Below, one piece after another: positions 18,885-31,711 of a stretch of DNA of 64,000 nucleotides. The notes beneath the pieces were generated by a model. The model was not told where the DNA came from. It ran no database searches and saw nothing but the letters and a program-made list of their open reading frames with translations. Origin of the DNA: Bolinopsis microptera (lineage: Eukaryota > Ctenophora > Tentaculata > Lobata > Bolinopsidae); the NCBI RefSeq assembly GCF_026151205.1, contig NC_087080.1, forward strand, positions 6,179,096-6,243,095, in the 5' to 3' direction. A program made the translations under genes and the position numbers. The stretch's first letter is position 1; each line of letters starts with the position of its first letter.

Positions 18885-21800
18885 TTGATAGAAGTAACAA
18901 CATGGTAGAAGTGGAGAGGTAGAAGTGACAGGATGGTAGAAGTAACAGGATGGTAGAAGTGACAGGATGGTAGAAGTGACAGGATGGTAGAAGTGACAGG
19001 ATGGTAGAAGTGACAGGATGGTAGAAGTGACATGATGGTAGAAGTGACAGGATGGTAGAAGTGGCAGGATGGTAGAAGTGGCAAAGTGGTAGAAGTGGCA
19101 GGATGGTAGAAGTGGCAGAATTGGTAGAAGTGACAGGATGGTAGAAGTGACAGGATGGTAGAAGTGACAGAATGGTAGAAGTGACAGGATGGTAGAAGTG
19201 ACAGGATGGTAGAAGTGACAGGATGGTAGAAGTGACAGAATTGTAGAAGTGACAGGATGGTAGAAGTGACAGGATGGTAGAAGTGACAGGATGGTAGAAG
19301 TGACAGGATGGTAGAAGTGACAGGATGGTAGAAGTGGCAGGATGGTAGAAGTGACAGGATGGTAGAAGTGGCAGGATGGTAGAAGTGACAGGATGGTAGA
19401 AGTGACAGAATTGGTAAAAGTGACAGGATGGTAGAAGTGGCAGGATGGTTGAAGTGACAGAAATGGTAGAAGTGACAGGATGGTAGAAGTGACAGGATGG
19501 TACAAGTAGCAGGATGGTAGAAGTGGCAGGATGGTAGAAGTTACAGGATGGTAGAAGTGGCAGGATGGTAGAAGTGACAGGGTGATAGGAGTGACAGGAT
19601 GGTAGAAGTGACAGGATGGTAGAAGTGGCAGGATGGTTGAAGTGACAGAATTGGTAGAAGTGACAGGATGGTAGAAGTGACAGGATGGTACAAGTGGCAG
19701 GATGGTAGAAGTGGCAGGATGGTAGAACTGACAGGATGGTAGAAGTGACAGGATGGTAGAAGTGACAGGATGGTAGAAGTGACAGGATGGTAGAAGTGGC
19801 AGGATGGTAGAAGTGACAGGATGGTAGAAGTGGCAGGGAAGTAGAAGTGGCAGGATGGTAGAAGTGACAGGGTGGTAGGACTGACAGCATGGTAGAAGTG
19901 ACAGGATGGTAGAAGTGACAGGGTGGTAGGAGTGACAGGATGGTAGAAGTGACAGGATGGTAGAAGTATCAGAATTGGTAGAAGTGGCAGGATGGTAGAA
20001 GTGGCAAAGAGGTAGAAGTGGCAGGATGGTAGAAGTGGCAGAATTGGTAGAAGTGACAGGATGGTAGAAGTGACAGGATGGTAGAAGTGACAGAATGGTA
20101 GAAGTGACAGGATGGTAGAAGTGACAGGATGGTAGAAGTGACAGGATGGTAGAAGTGACAGAATTGTAGAAGTGACAGGATGGTAGAAGTGACAGGATGG
20201 TAGAAGTGACAGGATGGTAGAAGTGACAGGATGGTAGAAGTGACAGGATGGTAGAAGTGACAGGATGGTAGAAGTGACAGGATGGTAGAAGTGGCAGGAT
20301 GGTAGAAGTGACAGGATGGTAGAAGTGACAGAATTGGTAGAAGTGACAGGATGGTAGAAGTGGCAGGATGGTTGAAGTGACAGAATTGGTATAAGTGACA
20401 GGATGGTAGAAGTGACAGGATGGTACAAGTGGCAGGATGGTAGAAGTGGCAGGATGGTAGAAGTGACAGGATGGTAGAAGTGGCAGGATGGTAGAAGTGA
20501 CAGGGTGATAGGAGTGACAGGATGGTAGAAGTGACAGGATGGTAGAAGTGGCAGGATGGTAGAAGTGGCAGGATGGTAGAAGTGGCAGGATGGTAGAAGT
20601 GGCAGGATGGTAGAAGTGACAGGATGGTAGAAGTGACAGGATGGTAGAAGTGACAGGATGGTAGAAGTGGCAGGATGGTAGAAGTGGCAGGATGGTAGAA
20701 GTGACAGGATGGTAGAAGTGACAGGATGGTAGAAGTGACAGGATGGTAGAAGTGACAGGATGGTAGAAGTGGCAGGATGGTAGAAGTGACAGGATGGTAG
20801 AAGTGACAGAATTGGTAGAAGTGACAGGATGGTAGAAGTGGCAGGATGGTTGAAGTGACAGAATTGGTAGAAGTGACAGGATGGTAGAAGTGACAGGATG
20901 GTAGAAGTGGCAGGATGGTAGAAGTGGCAGGATGGTAGAAGTGACAGGATGGTAGAAGTGGCAGGATGGTAGAAGTGACAGGATGGTAGAAGTGGCAGGA
21001 TGGTAGAAGTGACAGGGTGGTAGGAGTGACAGGATGGTAGAAGTGACAGGATGGTAGAAGTGACAGGATGGTAGAAGTGACAGGATGGTAGAAGTGACAG
21101 GATGGTAGAAGTAACAGGATGGTAGAAGTGGCAGGATGGTAGAAGTGACAGGATGGTAGAAGTGACAGAATTGGTAGAAGTGACAGGATGGTAGAAGTGG
21201 CAGGATGGTTGAAGTGACAGAATTGGTAGAAGTGACAGGATGGTAGAAGTGACAGGATGGTACAAGTGGCAGGATGGTAGAAGTGGCAGGATGGTAGAAG
21301 TGACAGGATGGTAGAAGTGACAGGATGGTAGAAGTGACAGGATGGTAGAAGTGACAGGATGGTAGAAGTGGCAGGATGGTAGAAGTGACAGGATGGTAGA
21401 AGTGACAGAATTGGTAGAAGTGACAGGATGGTAGAAGTGGCAGGATGGTTGAAGTGACAGAATTGGTAGAAGTGACAGGATGGTAGAAGTGACAGAATGG
21501 TACAAGTGGCAGGATGGTAGAAGTGGCAGGATGGTAGAAGTGACAGGATGGTAGAAGTGGCAGGATGGTAGAAGTGACAGGGTGATAGGAGTGACAGGAT
21601 GGTAGAAGTGACAGGATGGTAGAAGTGGCAGGATGGTAGAAGTGGCAGGATGGTAGAAGTGGCAGGATGGTAGAAGTGGCAGGATGGTAGAAGTGACAGG
21701 ATGGTAGAAGTGACAGGATGGTAGAAGTGACAGGATGGTAGAAGTAACAGGATGGTAGAAGTGGCAGGATGGTAGAAGTGACAGGATGGTAGAAGTGACA

Positions 21801-24131
21801 GAATTGGTAGAAGTGACAGGATGGTAGAAGTGGCAGGATGGTTGAAGTGACAGAATTGGTAGAAGTGACAGGATGGTAGAAGTGACAGGATGGTACAAGT
21901 GGCAGGATGGTACAAGTGGCAGGATGGTAGAAGTGACAGGATGGTAGAAGTGACAGGATGTTAGAAGTGACAGGATGGTAGAAGTGACAGGATGGTAGAA
22001 GTGGCAGGATGGTAGAAGTGACAGGATGGTAGAAGTGACAGAATTGGTAGAAGTGACAGGATGGTAGAAGTGGCAGGATGGTTGAATTGACAGAATTGGT
22101 AGAAGTGACAGGATGGTAAAAGTGACAGGATGGTACAAGTGGCAGGATGGTAGAAGTGGCAGGATGGTAGAAGTGACAGGATGGTAGAAGTGGCAGGATG
22201 GTAGAAGTGACAGGGTGATAGGAGTGACAGGATGGTAGAAGTGACAGGATGGTAGAAGTGGCAGGATGGTAGAAAAGGCAGGATGGTAGAAGTGGCAGGA
22301 TGGTAGAAGAGGCAGGATGGTAGAAGTGACAGGATGGTAGAAGTGACAGGATGGTAGAAGTGACAGGATGGTAGAAGTGACGGAATGGTAGAAGTGACAG
22401 AATTGGTAGAAGTGACAGGATGGTAGAAGTGGCAGGATGGTAGAAGTGGCAGGATGGTAGAAATGACAGGATGGTAGAAGTGGCAGGATGGTAGAAGTGG
22501 CAGGATGGTAGAAGTGACAGGATGGTAGAAGTGGCAGGATGGTAGAAGTGACAGGATGGTAGAAGTGACAGAATTGGTAGAAGTGACAGGATGGTAGAAG
22601 TGGCAGGATGGTTGAAGTGACAGAATTGGTAGAAGTGACAGGATGGTAGAAGTGACAGGATGGTACAAGTGGCAGGATGGTAGAAGTGGCAGGATGGTAG
22701 AAGTGACAGGATGGTAGAAGTGACAGGATGGTAGAAGTGACAGGATGGTAGAAGTGACAGGATGGTAGAAGTGGCAGGATGGTAGAAGTGACAGGATGGT
22801 AGAAGTGACAGAATTGGTAGAAGTGACAGGATGGTAGAAGTGGCAGGATGGTTGAAGTGACAGAATTGGTAGAAGTGACAGGATGGTAGAAGTGACAGGA
22901 TGGTAGAAGTGGCAGGATGGTAGAAGTGGCAGGATGGTAGAAGTGACAGGATGGTAGAAGTGGCAGGATGGTAGAAGTGACAGGGTGATAGGAGTGACAG
23001 GATGGTAGAAGTGACAGGATGGTAGAAGTGGCAGGATGGTAGAAGTGGCAGGATGGTAGAAGTGGCAGGATGGTAGAAGTGGCAGGATGGTAGAAGTGAC
23101 AGGATGGTAGAAGTGACAGGATGGTAGAAGTGACAGGATGGTAGAAGTGACGGAATGGTAGAAGTGACAGAATTGGTAGAAGTGACAGGATGGTAGAAGT
23201 GGCAGGATGGTAGAAGTGGCAGGATGGTAGAAATGACAGGATGGTAGAAGTGGCAGGATGGTAGAAGTGGCAGGATGGTAGAAGTGACAGGATGGTAGAA
23301 GTGACAGGATGGTATAAGTGACAGGATGGTAGAAGTGACGGAATGGTAGAAGTGACAGAATTGGTAGAAGTGACAGGATGGTAGAAGTGGCAGGATGGTA
23401 GGAGTGACAGGATGGTAGAAGTGACAGGATGGTAGAAGTGACAGGATGGTAGAAGTAACAGGATGGTAGAAGTGGCAGGATGGTAGAAGTATCAGAATTG
23501 GTAGAAGTGACAGGATGGTAGAAGTGGCAGGATGGTAGAAGTGGCAGGATGGTAGAAGTGACAGGATGGTAGAAGTGGCAGGATGGTAGAAGTGACAGGG
23601 TGGTAGGAGTGACAGGATGGTAGAAGTGACAGGATGGTAGAAGTGACAGGATGGTAGAAGTGGCAGGATGGTAGAAGTGGCAGGGAGGTAGAAGTGGCAG
23701 GATGGTAGAAGTGACAGGGTGGTAGGACTGACAGGATGGTAGAAGTGACAGGATGGTAGAAGTGATAGGATGGTAGAAGTGGCAGGATGGTAGAAGTGAC
23801 AGGATGGTAGAAGTAACAGGATGGTAGAAGTGGCAGGATGGTAGAAGTATCAGAATTGGTAGAAGTGACAGGATGGTAGAAGTGGCAGGATGGTAGAAGT
23901 GGCAGGATGGTAGAAGTGACAGGATGGTAGAAGTGGCAGGATGGTAGAAGTGACAGGGTGGTAGGAGTGACAGGATGGTAGAAGTGACAGGATGGTAGAA
24001 GTGACAGGATGGTAGAAGTGGCAGGATGGTAGAAGTGGCAGGGAGGTAGAAGTGGCAGGATGGTAGAAGTGACAGGGTGGTAGGAGTGACAGGATGGTAG
24101 AAGTGATAGGATGGTAGAAGTGACAGGATGG
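18885..24131 (-). repeat. 5.2-kb minisatellite of 17-bp units
   Basis: The unit is GACAGGATGGTAGAAGT (+ strand) with frequent GGCAGG- and 18-base GACAGAATTGG- variants, roughly 300 copies. Because 17 is not a multiple of three and the unit has no stop on the minus strand in any frame, three overlapping minus-strand ORFs of up to 865 codons arise, all with a 17-residue period. I do not consider them genes. A higher-order period of 240 bp is visible. Confidence 0.93.
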
Positions 24132-24226
24132 CAATGTTTTCGTCTGGGTTTTATCCCCCTCGTTTTACCTATTCTGACGCAAGTCGACTTCTTAGTCCGA
24201 CCGGTGCAGCATAATATGATGGACAT

Positions 24227-24922
24227 ATTATCCTCGATAACTCAATTTTTGCTAGGGTTCCCAGCTGATAATCGGGCTTATGAAGGAAAGATCTCAAGTT
24301 CAGAAAACGAAAGAAATTTATTCAAATATTTGCTTTATAAGATTAACGAATACGGATTTCAACCGATATCGAAAAGGACCAAGGATTGTATCGGGACTTC
24401 TTTATCGGTATTTCAAGTCTTCATAGCGGTTTGTTGTAGCCTACGCTCCGACTGACGGTGCTGATGACGGTGAGAAAGATCGTTTTTACAACGTTTTATC
24501 AGACACGTTTGGTGAACTGCCCCGACATGATCTGAAACTGCTACTGGGTTATAATTTTATGTGATCAATACTTTTTATATAGCGCACGATTCGGATTAAT
24601 ACTTTAAGAGTAGCTGAAAGTTGACTATTCGAAAAAATATATAGGATAGGAATGTGTCCTCGATTATCATTATGCTCACTACTTTCCTGCACTTTAGTTT
24701 TACCTAAAAGTAAAATAGATATTTCAGAATATTCTAGAAGGTTATGGATTATTCTATGACATATGAGTACAGAGTAGCGAAGCCTGCAGCCTAACAATTA
24801 TAATGAATAATTCGTTTATTGAATTTGCATCTTTATTGTTGCATATATGTTCATTTTCCACTCTATTGCAAGTTAATTATTATTATTATTTTAACCCTTG
24901 CACAAACTAATTATTGAGGATA
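24227..24922. mobile_element. MITE with imperfect 32-bp inverted repeats, copy 1
   Basis: TTATCCTCGATAACTCAA at the left is matched inverted at 24,893-24,922 (TGCACAAACTAATTATTGAG). The right 200 bases recur inverted at 34,905-35,140, showing a dispersed family. Interior ORFs are short and unrecognised. Confidence 0.6.
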
Positions 24923-24968
24923 AGACTGAGTTTGTTTGTATATTTCTTACTTCTCCAATCGAATTTAC

Positions 24969-25046
24969 CTGGGGACCTCAGGCTATCATGTTCATAAACA
25001 TAGAGATTAGGCGGAATGACAGGCTGAGCGCGGCCCACTAGTAACA
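24969..25046 (-). repeat. Dispersed repeat, copy 2
   Basis: Inverted match to 14,817-14,905, including AGATTAGGCGGAATGAC and GGCTGAGCGCGGCCC. Confidence 0.5.
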
Positions 25047-25794
25047 ATCGAATTAGATGATAGCGGTGCTTTATTGAATTAATGATCACTGGAGGTCCAG
25101 TAAAAGTCTTGGGTCTCATACTGACATTAAGCATAGAATCGTCTTTGCAAATTCAACCTTATAGATCATTTGGCTTGAAAATATGATTTTACGCGACGTA
25201 GACGCGTAAGATCATATATTTCAATATTTCATTATTATTTTACTTCCGTTATTCCTTGGATAACTGCTCACTCTTCTTTGTAGATTAACGTATTTGCATT
25301 CCAATGTGTGGTGTGTCTTTATTAAGCGCATAGGACGGATTTCACTAATTTTACAAATATTTTCTATCTATTTTGATTTGTCAAACCTGCATGAGCATAG
25401 ATAATGATCACATACATAATTTGAATGCAACACCATTGGTTCTTGTGTATATGATTTCGATCGGGAAATACACGAAAATGTTTTAGCATAACTTATATTT
25501 TTACTAGTTAATATTTAAGCTATTTTATTTTTTATTCGACAATTTTCCTTTTTACAGTATCAATCGTTACGTTCATATTTTCAATATTTTGAATACAAAT
25601 CTTTTATAAGACTCATTATTAGTTCACGTCATCAAATTCATGTTACCGTTGTTCAATGAGCATTTTTATTTGTAGTTAAACGATAAAAATATTGTCTGAA
25701 GACAATCCACGGAAAGCTTTCCTAATTTTAGATTTAGTTTTATTAAAAATTTCGAATTAACGAAATTGAATGCAGGTTAGGAAAAGTACCTCTA
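25047..25794. other. AT-rich upstream region of the CCP/SRCR gene
   Basis: No gene or strong repeat seen; it presumably contains the promoter of the gene starting at 25,795. Confidence 0.35.
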
Positions 25795-28700
25795 ATGTTA
25801 AGACACGCGGCGCTGTGTCTATATCTGTTGGTTCAATGTACAATAGCAATTGAATGGGATGAACTAGTGGATCGTGTGCAGGACCATCATGACACAATTG
25901 GTGAGTACTCCAATCTTCGAGGATTTTATTTTAAAGAGGATTGGGCCACAGAGTTTAAATGAGTCAAACGGTCATTATGAAATATATAATTCGAATTTGT
26001 TGTAGACAAAAGATGTGAATATTTTTGTTATATTTTTGGTTGTCTTTCAAAACCTTGACGACCAAATATGTTTCAGAGTTCCCTGGAGCGGAGAACAGAG
26101 ACGATTGGTTATGGGACGATATTTTCTGGAGATATCCCCACATGATGAGAATGGAGTGTCCCGATGGTTACGGATGGGAGGGAAACTATAAGGATGGACA
26201 TTGTGAGGCCTGTCAACCAGGACATTACTCCGCCTCTTGGGGTCCCACCGTCAGATGTGTTAGTTGTCGTCCAGGAACCTACCAACCAAGCTCTCAAAGT
26301 CACGAGTGTATCAGTTGTCCTGAGTGGAGTCCTCTGTCAGCAGTAGAGTCCGAGAGTTCGCACGATTGTCACAAATGGCCAATTGGTAAAGAGGGGGACG
26401 TTGAACATGGAAGACAGGGTGATGGAAGGGCCACAGTTGAAGCGAAAGTAGAGGTCATGGGAGACTGGACCTTCCTGAATGATATGCTTGAACAGATCTC
26501 TGGATATGAAGCCCACGAAATGTCTGCTCACGTTATGTATGTCATCATGTTATTGTCTTACATGATACATCACCGTTTTTGAGACAGCTTCAAATTTTAG
26601 AACAAAATCGAATCTAAATAGTTGCGCTATCAAATTTTTTAAAGTCGCTACAATTCTAATAGTCAGTCTTATTTTCCGTGAAATGATTATGATTATCAAT
26701 TGTTTGCCTTGATTACCGATCACATCGCAAAATACCGATTATCACAAGTGCACATAGCCGTATAGATGCGCTCGTCAACAGTTGTGTTAAGAAAAATAAC
26801 GAGGTAATCTCTGATGATTTGTTTATTCTGAACTTCACCCAGGTACGATGCTGAGCGGAAGTGTAGTATGGGCACTTTAACTCTTGTCATGGCTGAGCGT
26901 GCCGCGTTCGAAGCTCATATGTACGTTCAAGACTTGAAAACAATGATCCACCTCGTTAACGACTGGATTCACACAGGACACTCCTACGTCAACAGAATCT
27001 TCAGGTATGTTATAAATATATTTATGAAGACTTTAGATGGATATTGGATATGTGACCAACTAGTATAGGGTTTAGGCTGCTGAACCGGAAACAGGTGTTT
27101 AAAAGAGGAAAATGCCGGAAATTTAATATTATTCTTTTTTGAACCTCCATCAATTATCATGATGGTACATAAAGCACATTTTTAATTTGGTTTGGTAAGA
27201 ACATGGTCCTGCGCCTGGCCCGTGAACTTACATTTGGACCCCAAGATTCGAATCTAAGGACACGGCATGTAATTGTAACAGTATTACCCAAGATCAGATC
27301 GCGATACCTGCTATTTATAGGCCTCGAGATCTAAACTCAAGGACCCGGCATGCTATTTGATCACCCGGGATAACATTTTTAATGTTAAGGAGTCAAATAA
27401 TATTTCAAAACGTTTGTGGCGAAACGTACATATTTGCCGTACATAATTTTTCCGCCCCCCCAAAATATTTGTATGTCTTGATCCCACCCCTCTCCCTCCC
27501 CCTACCTAATTACCTGAGATCAGATTTCGCCTGAGATCAAACTTTAAGGACTCGGCGTGTAATTTAATCTTAATTATTAAAACTGAATTAATAATTTCAG
27601 TATGCTGAACGTTGCTGACTCACTGTATCTGATCGGTTTAAACATGGACCCCTCTAATATTCACCGTCAGCTGAAGGATCTTCAAGTTGCAACCATTGAT
27701 TCTAGTCTCTACTTTTCTTGTGACGGAAAGCAAACTAATGATGACGGAAGTAAAGTGGAGATTCTTGGAGCGATTTCAATTTTTGCGTGTATAGAAGATG
27801 AAGGTTGGTACTATTAATTCTTCATTATAATTACACTAAACATGTCCCTCCGTAAGAAACTCCCAATCATAATTCCCGATATTTTACAGCTTTATTAAAT
27901 TGTTAGGCAAGATCTCTATACAAAATTTTAAATTCATTTTCATACCTTCAGGCTTCAATTGTTAGATTAGACTTACGTGTACAGCATTAACTAATACGAA
28001 CTTTCAACAGTCGCAAAGGGTCAGGACTATTCCGACCTCCACTCGGAATATGTTTCGTATGGCGGGGAAAGTGAAGCTTGTATGACTCTTGGGGGGAAAA
28101 CTCGGCTTGCTCAAAAAATTAATCTTCACTGGGAAGTTGAAGGCTGTAAAAAGTAAGTTTTCATTTATAAGACAATTTTTGTAGTCTCTTTAACATTTTA
28201 CATCCTTTTTTATATAATTTGTATTGTTGACCCATAAATACTATTACTATCACTTCATAAATTACAGTGTCATCAGTCATTTCAAATGCAAACTGATTTT
28301 ATCGCTTGAAAAATAAAAGCACACCATTCAAATTATTTCGCAAAATTGAAAACAATTGCATCAAGTTGTAAATTTGAAACATTGATACCCACTTCCTCAG
28401 GGACGATGCTTGCCACATGTCTCTTAAGAGGTGCGACTACGATAAGGAAACTAAAGGTATGTACACCGTCATCACTAATATATTAATATACATAGCTAGC
28501 TGTCGGTAACTAGTTACCGACAAGTTCATTTCTCGATCACAATTTGCTGCCGCATTTTTCTTGGCATTTGGGGGACAGCGCGCGGGCTTTAAGTTATGGC
28601 AGGGTTATGGCTTTATGGGAGCACACTCAAACTGTGGAAATAAAGGGCTGAGTCCTTTGGTAAATGTTCTCCATTATACTTGTATTGGGGTCAGGGTAAG

Positions 28701-31700
28701 GGGCTTGGGTCATCAAGATTCGTTAGTGTAAACTATCAATACTTTTTCAGAGTCATTTGTGGTGGTTTACGTGGCAAAGAAGTATTCTGATATCGACTTA
28801 GACCTTTTTGACGATGTTAAATTATTTGACGATATGAACGTGGAATTTGATTTGATTGGTAAGTTCAAAAATTGTCCTGGAGGGCCGGTATCAAGTTCGG
28901 ATACAAATGAAAAGATTGTCCGGCGGATAAGTGCGATAAAAAGTACCAACTTGTCTGGAGCAATGGGAAGTGTGAGGATTGCCCATTTGGCACTTACTGG
29001 AAAAATGATGATGAAGGATGTAATCCGTGTGACTTTGAACTTATGTCAGCGACATACACGTATGGCAGCAAGTATGAGGCCTGCTTTACCTATCCCGGAG
29101 CACATAGTGTCATATTAACTGATGATGATAAAGATCAGAAACGTGTACGTTTAGATAGGAGACCTTTCAATATCCCTCATGAAAACCGACATCATCAGCA
29201 GGTCGAAATTGAAGCGAAATTAGACGTGTGCTACGCTGTCGGACAGAAAAGAGAATTCAAAGCATTTTGTGCGGGAAAATATGATCTGCAAGGACTTTCC
29301 TTCGACGATTTTACGGACTTTGACCTGACAAAGTTATCCTGCTTAGCCCAGGATCGCATCTCAGACCTTTACGATGCTAACTGCAAAGATCGGATATATT
29401 CATGGCCAGCTGTGGACAACTTTTATTGGCTAGATGCTGCCTGCATGGTTGTGAAACACATCCTACACACTGAAGAACAACTTCCAGACGATGACATTAC
29501 AAAATGTGATAGCGTAAACGAAGACGTTCGAGTTTTGACTATGCCCTTCCTTCTTCCAGAATTTACCTATGATGTAGAGTGGGGAAGTGTAATATTGCCT
29601 CTTCTTGAACATACAGATACGATGACTCATGGAGACTACTCGACTGTCACTACGGCCGTGAGAGGTATGATGAAACAGTTCGGGGTCTACGAAACCTCTC
29701 ATGTAACAGGGTTAGAAATAGCAAACCATCTCAGAGACCTGATAATCGAAGTGCCGGAGAATTTAAAACTGAGCATGGTTTCATGGAAATGTTTAACGAT
29801 CTCGAGGATGTGTTCTGTGATAACAGCCATGTCAAGAAAGATTGTCGAAGTGCTTGTGCCTTATCATACAACCAATGTATGCAGCAATCAGGCGATGAAC
29901 ATGAGCTGACCTGTTATGCTGACGAGTGCAATGAGTGTCAAGTAAGCTACACATTCAATGGGGAAGCGTACGAATGCGTTACCTGTGATTTATGGGCAGA
30001 GTTTGACCCTTCAGAACATGAATTCCTTTCCTTGATCTCCGTTGATCCTGATGTAGAAGGAAAACAGATCTTCCATCTCGAATGCAATGCAGGTAAAAGA
30101 ACAAGTCTGAACAATGGAGCTGTTGATTACGGGAACTGTAAGGATGAAGAACAGACCATCGTGTCATGTGCTGCGAATGGCGGTGCTTCAAAAGAATGGC
30201 AATGTGTTGAAGATAAATGCGTAATGTTAGAAGATGGACCTTCTAATGGCTATATAAAAGCAGTGCACGCCCCCAAGGACAGGGGTTGTAGATTTGTCGA
30301 GATGGCCTGCAACCCAGGTTACGAATTGAAAGGCGATTCTATAATCTACTGTGACATTGAGGGTAACTTTGGCGAGATCCCAACATGTGAGCCGGTAGAG
30401 TGTGAGGAATACGATTCCACTATCGAGAACGGTAAACTCATCAACCATCTGGTGGGCGAGGACATTTCCTTTTACAGGTGTGATGTTCACAATCCAAGTT
30501 ACAATGGTGATATGGACTACTTTACTGCCAAAACGTGCGGAGAAACCATTGTTTGTGGTAAACATGAAGATGAACATTGTCCTCCATTGATAGATAACGG
30601 TTACAAAGTCAGAGAATGGGAGGGCATGGTTGCAGTTTTGAGCGGGCTTAGAGTATGGAATGCAGAGTACGGGTGCAACCCAGGATTCGAGCTCGAGGAC
30701 AATCCAGCACTGCAATCTATTGAAGAGGCTGGTCATGGCTGGTCTCACTGTGAGGAAGGTCAGAAACCTGATGTACCACGATGTGTCACTATAATACAGG
30801 ATGAGGAAACTTGTAAAATGCCCCAATATATTTATAATGGTAATCTCGTCGAAGAATTTACTGATGATGAAGGTAAAGTGACTCATGGTAAGTACGAGTG
30901 CGACGCCGGGTTCATGATGGTCGAGACTAATATGGGCGAGCACGGATTCTGCCGAGAAATGGACTATTCTTATGAGCTGCCATATTGTGTGGAACCCAAG
31001 GAATGGAGGGGGCTGGAATTCGAGCTTGTTGGAGGTGGTTACAAAAGAATGCAAAATGCTGGCCGTGTAAAGGCACGTAACACTCATAGTGATGGAACTG
31101 CAGAAGATTGGTATGCAGGTTGTGATGACCATTTCAACAGTCCTGCTGCTGGATCCATTTGTAGAACACTTGGATTTGAATACGGCAAGATGATTGATGC
31201 TCCCAGGAGAATGCGACCGATCCCATATCTTCCATTTGGAATAACGAACTTTTGGTGCTATTATGACGACGTGCTTCCAATGAGCCCTAGTTGTCACACT
31301 GACGACTACGGAATGGTAGGATATCCTATTTGTCTGCCTGACGAACAAATAGCGGTTTCTTGCTTTGATGTTTGGTGGAAGGTTGATGTGGAGTTCCACA
31401 TGAAATCCAAGAGAAAAGACAAAATGTTCTGCCCAGTGGAGATTGAGAAGGAGGGAATCAAGATGAAGACGAAGAAGTTGGGTCTGAGTGTTAAATGGGG
31501 AGGACTTATCAAGAATAAAGATACAAATGAGTACGAATACACAGAGTTCGAGGAGGGAACCCATTACGAAGGTCGTCGCTTCAGCCGAAAGAAGGGTTTC
31601 AGGGCTACCTTCATCGGTGACAAGGACTATTACGACTGCTTCTACTGCAACATTTATCTTGGAGAAGCTTGGCTAAACCCTGAATCAGAGAACAATCATA

Positions 31701-31711
31701 GCTGCGAATGA
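25795..31711 (+). CDS. Secreted multidomain protein: GCC2/GCC3-like, CCP x3, SRCR
   Basis: Exons 25795-25900 (signal peptide), 26077-26536, 26843-27004, 27601-27803, 28011-28152, 28401-28456, 28751-28858, 28915 to about 29702, and about 29774-31711. Exon 2 has ephrin-receptor/GCC2-GCC3-like modules (CEACQPGHYSASWG, CVSCRPGTYQPS), as does exon 8 (CEDCPFGTYWKNDDEGC). The last exon has three CCP/sushi modules (about 30,220-30,400, 30,570-30,790 and 30,810-30,990) and an SRCR domain (31,010-31,370) ending IAVSC. No transmembrane helix is seen, so the product is probably secreted, about 1,320 residues. Exon 7 to 8 uses a 56-base intron. The junction near 29,660-29,780 is unresolved; a 71-base intron restores the frame. 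A role in adhesion or immune recognition is inferred from domains only. Confidence 0.8.

Noticed and set aside
15978-24131. CRISPR array
   Set aside because: The repeats are contiguous tandem units without unique spacers, in an animal genome.
18576-24226. Several long minus-strand ORFs (up to 865 codons) of a His/Pro/Ser/Thr/Leu repeat protein
   Set aside because: They lie in all three frames of a 17-bp minisatellite that simply lacks stop codons; there is no start context, splice structure or non-repeat domain.
30227-31564. 445-codon minus-strand ORF
   Set aside because: It is the antisense shadow of the CCP/SRCR exon, where the + strand has a clear cysteine pattern.
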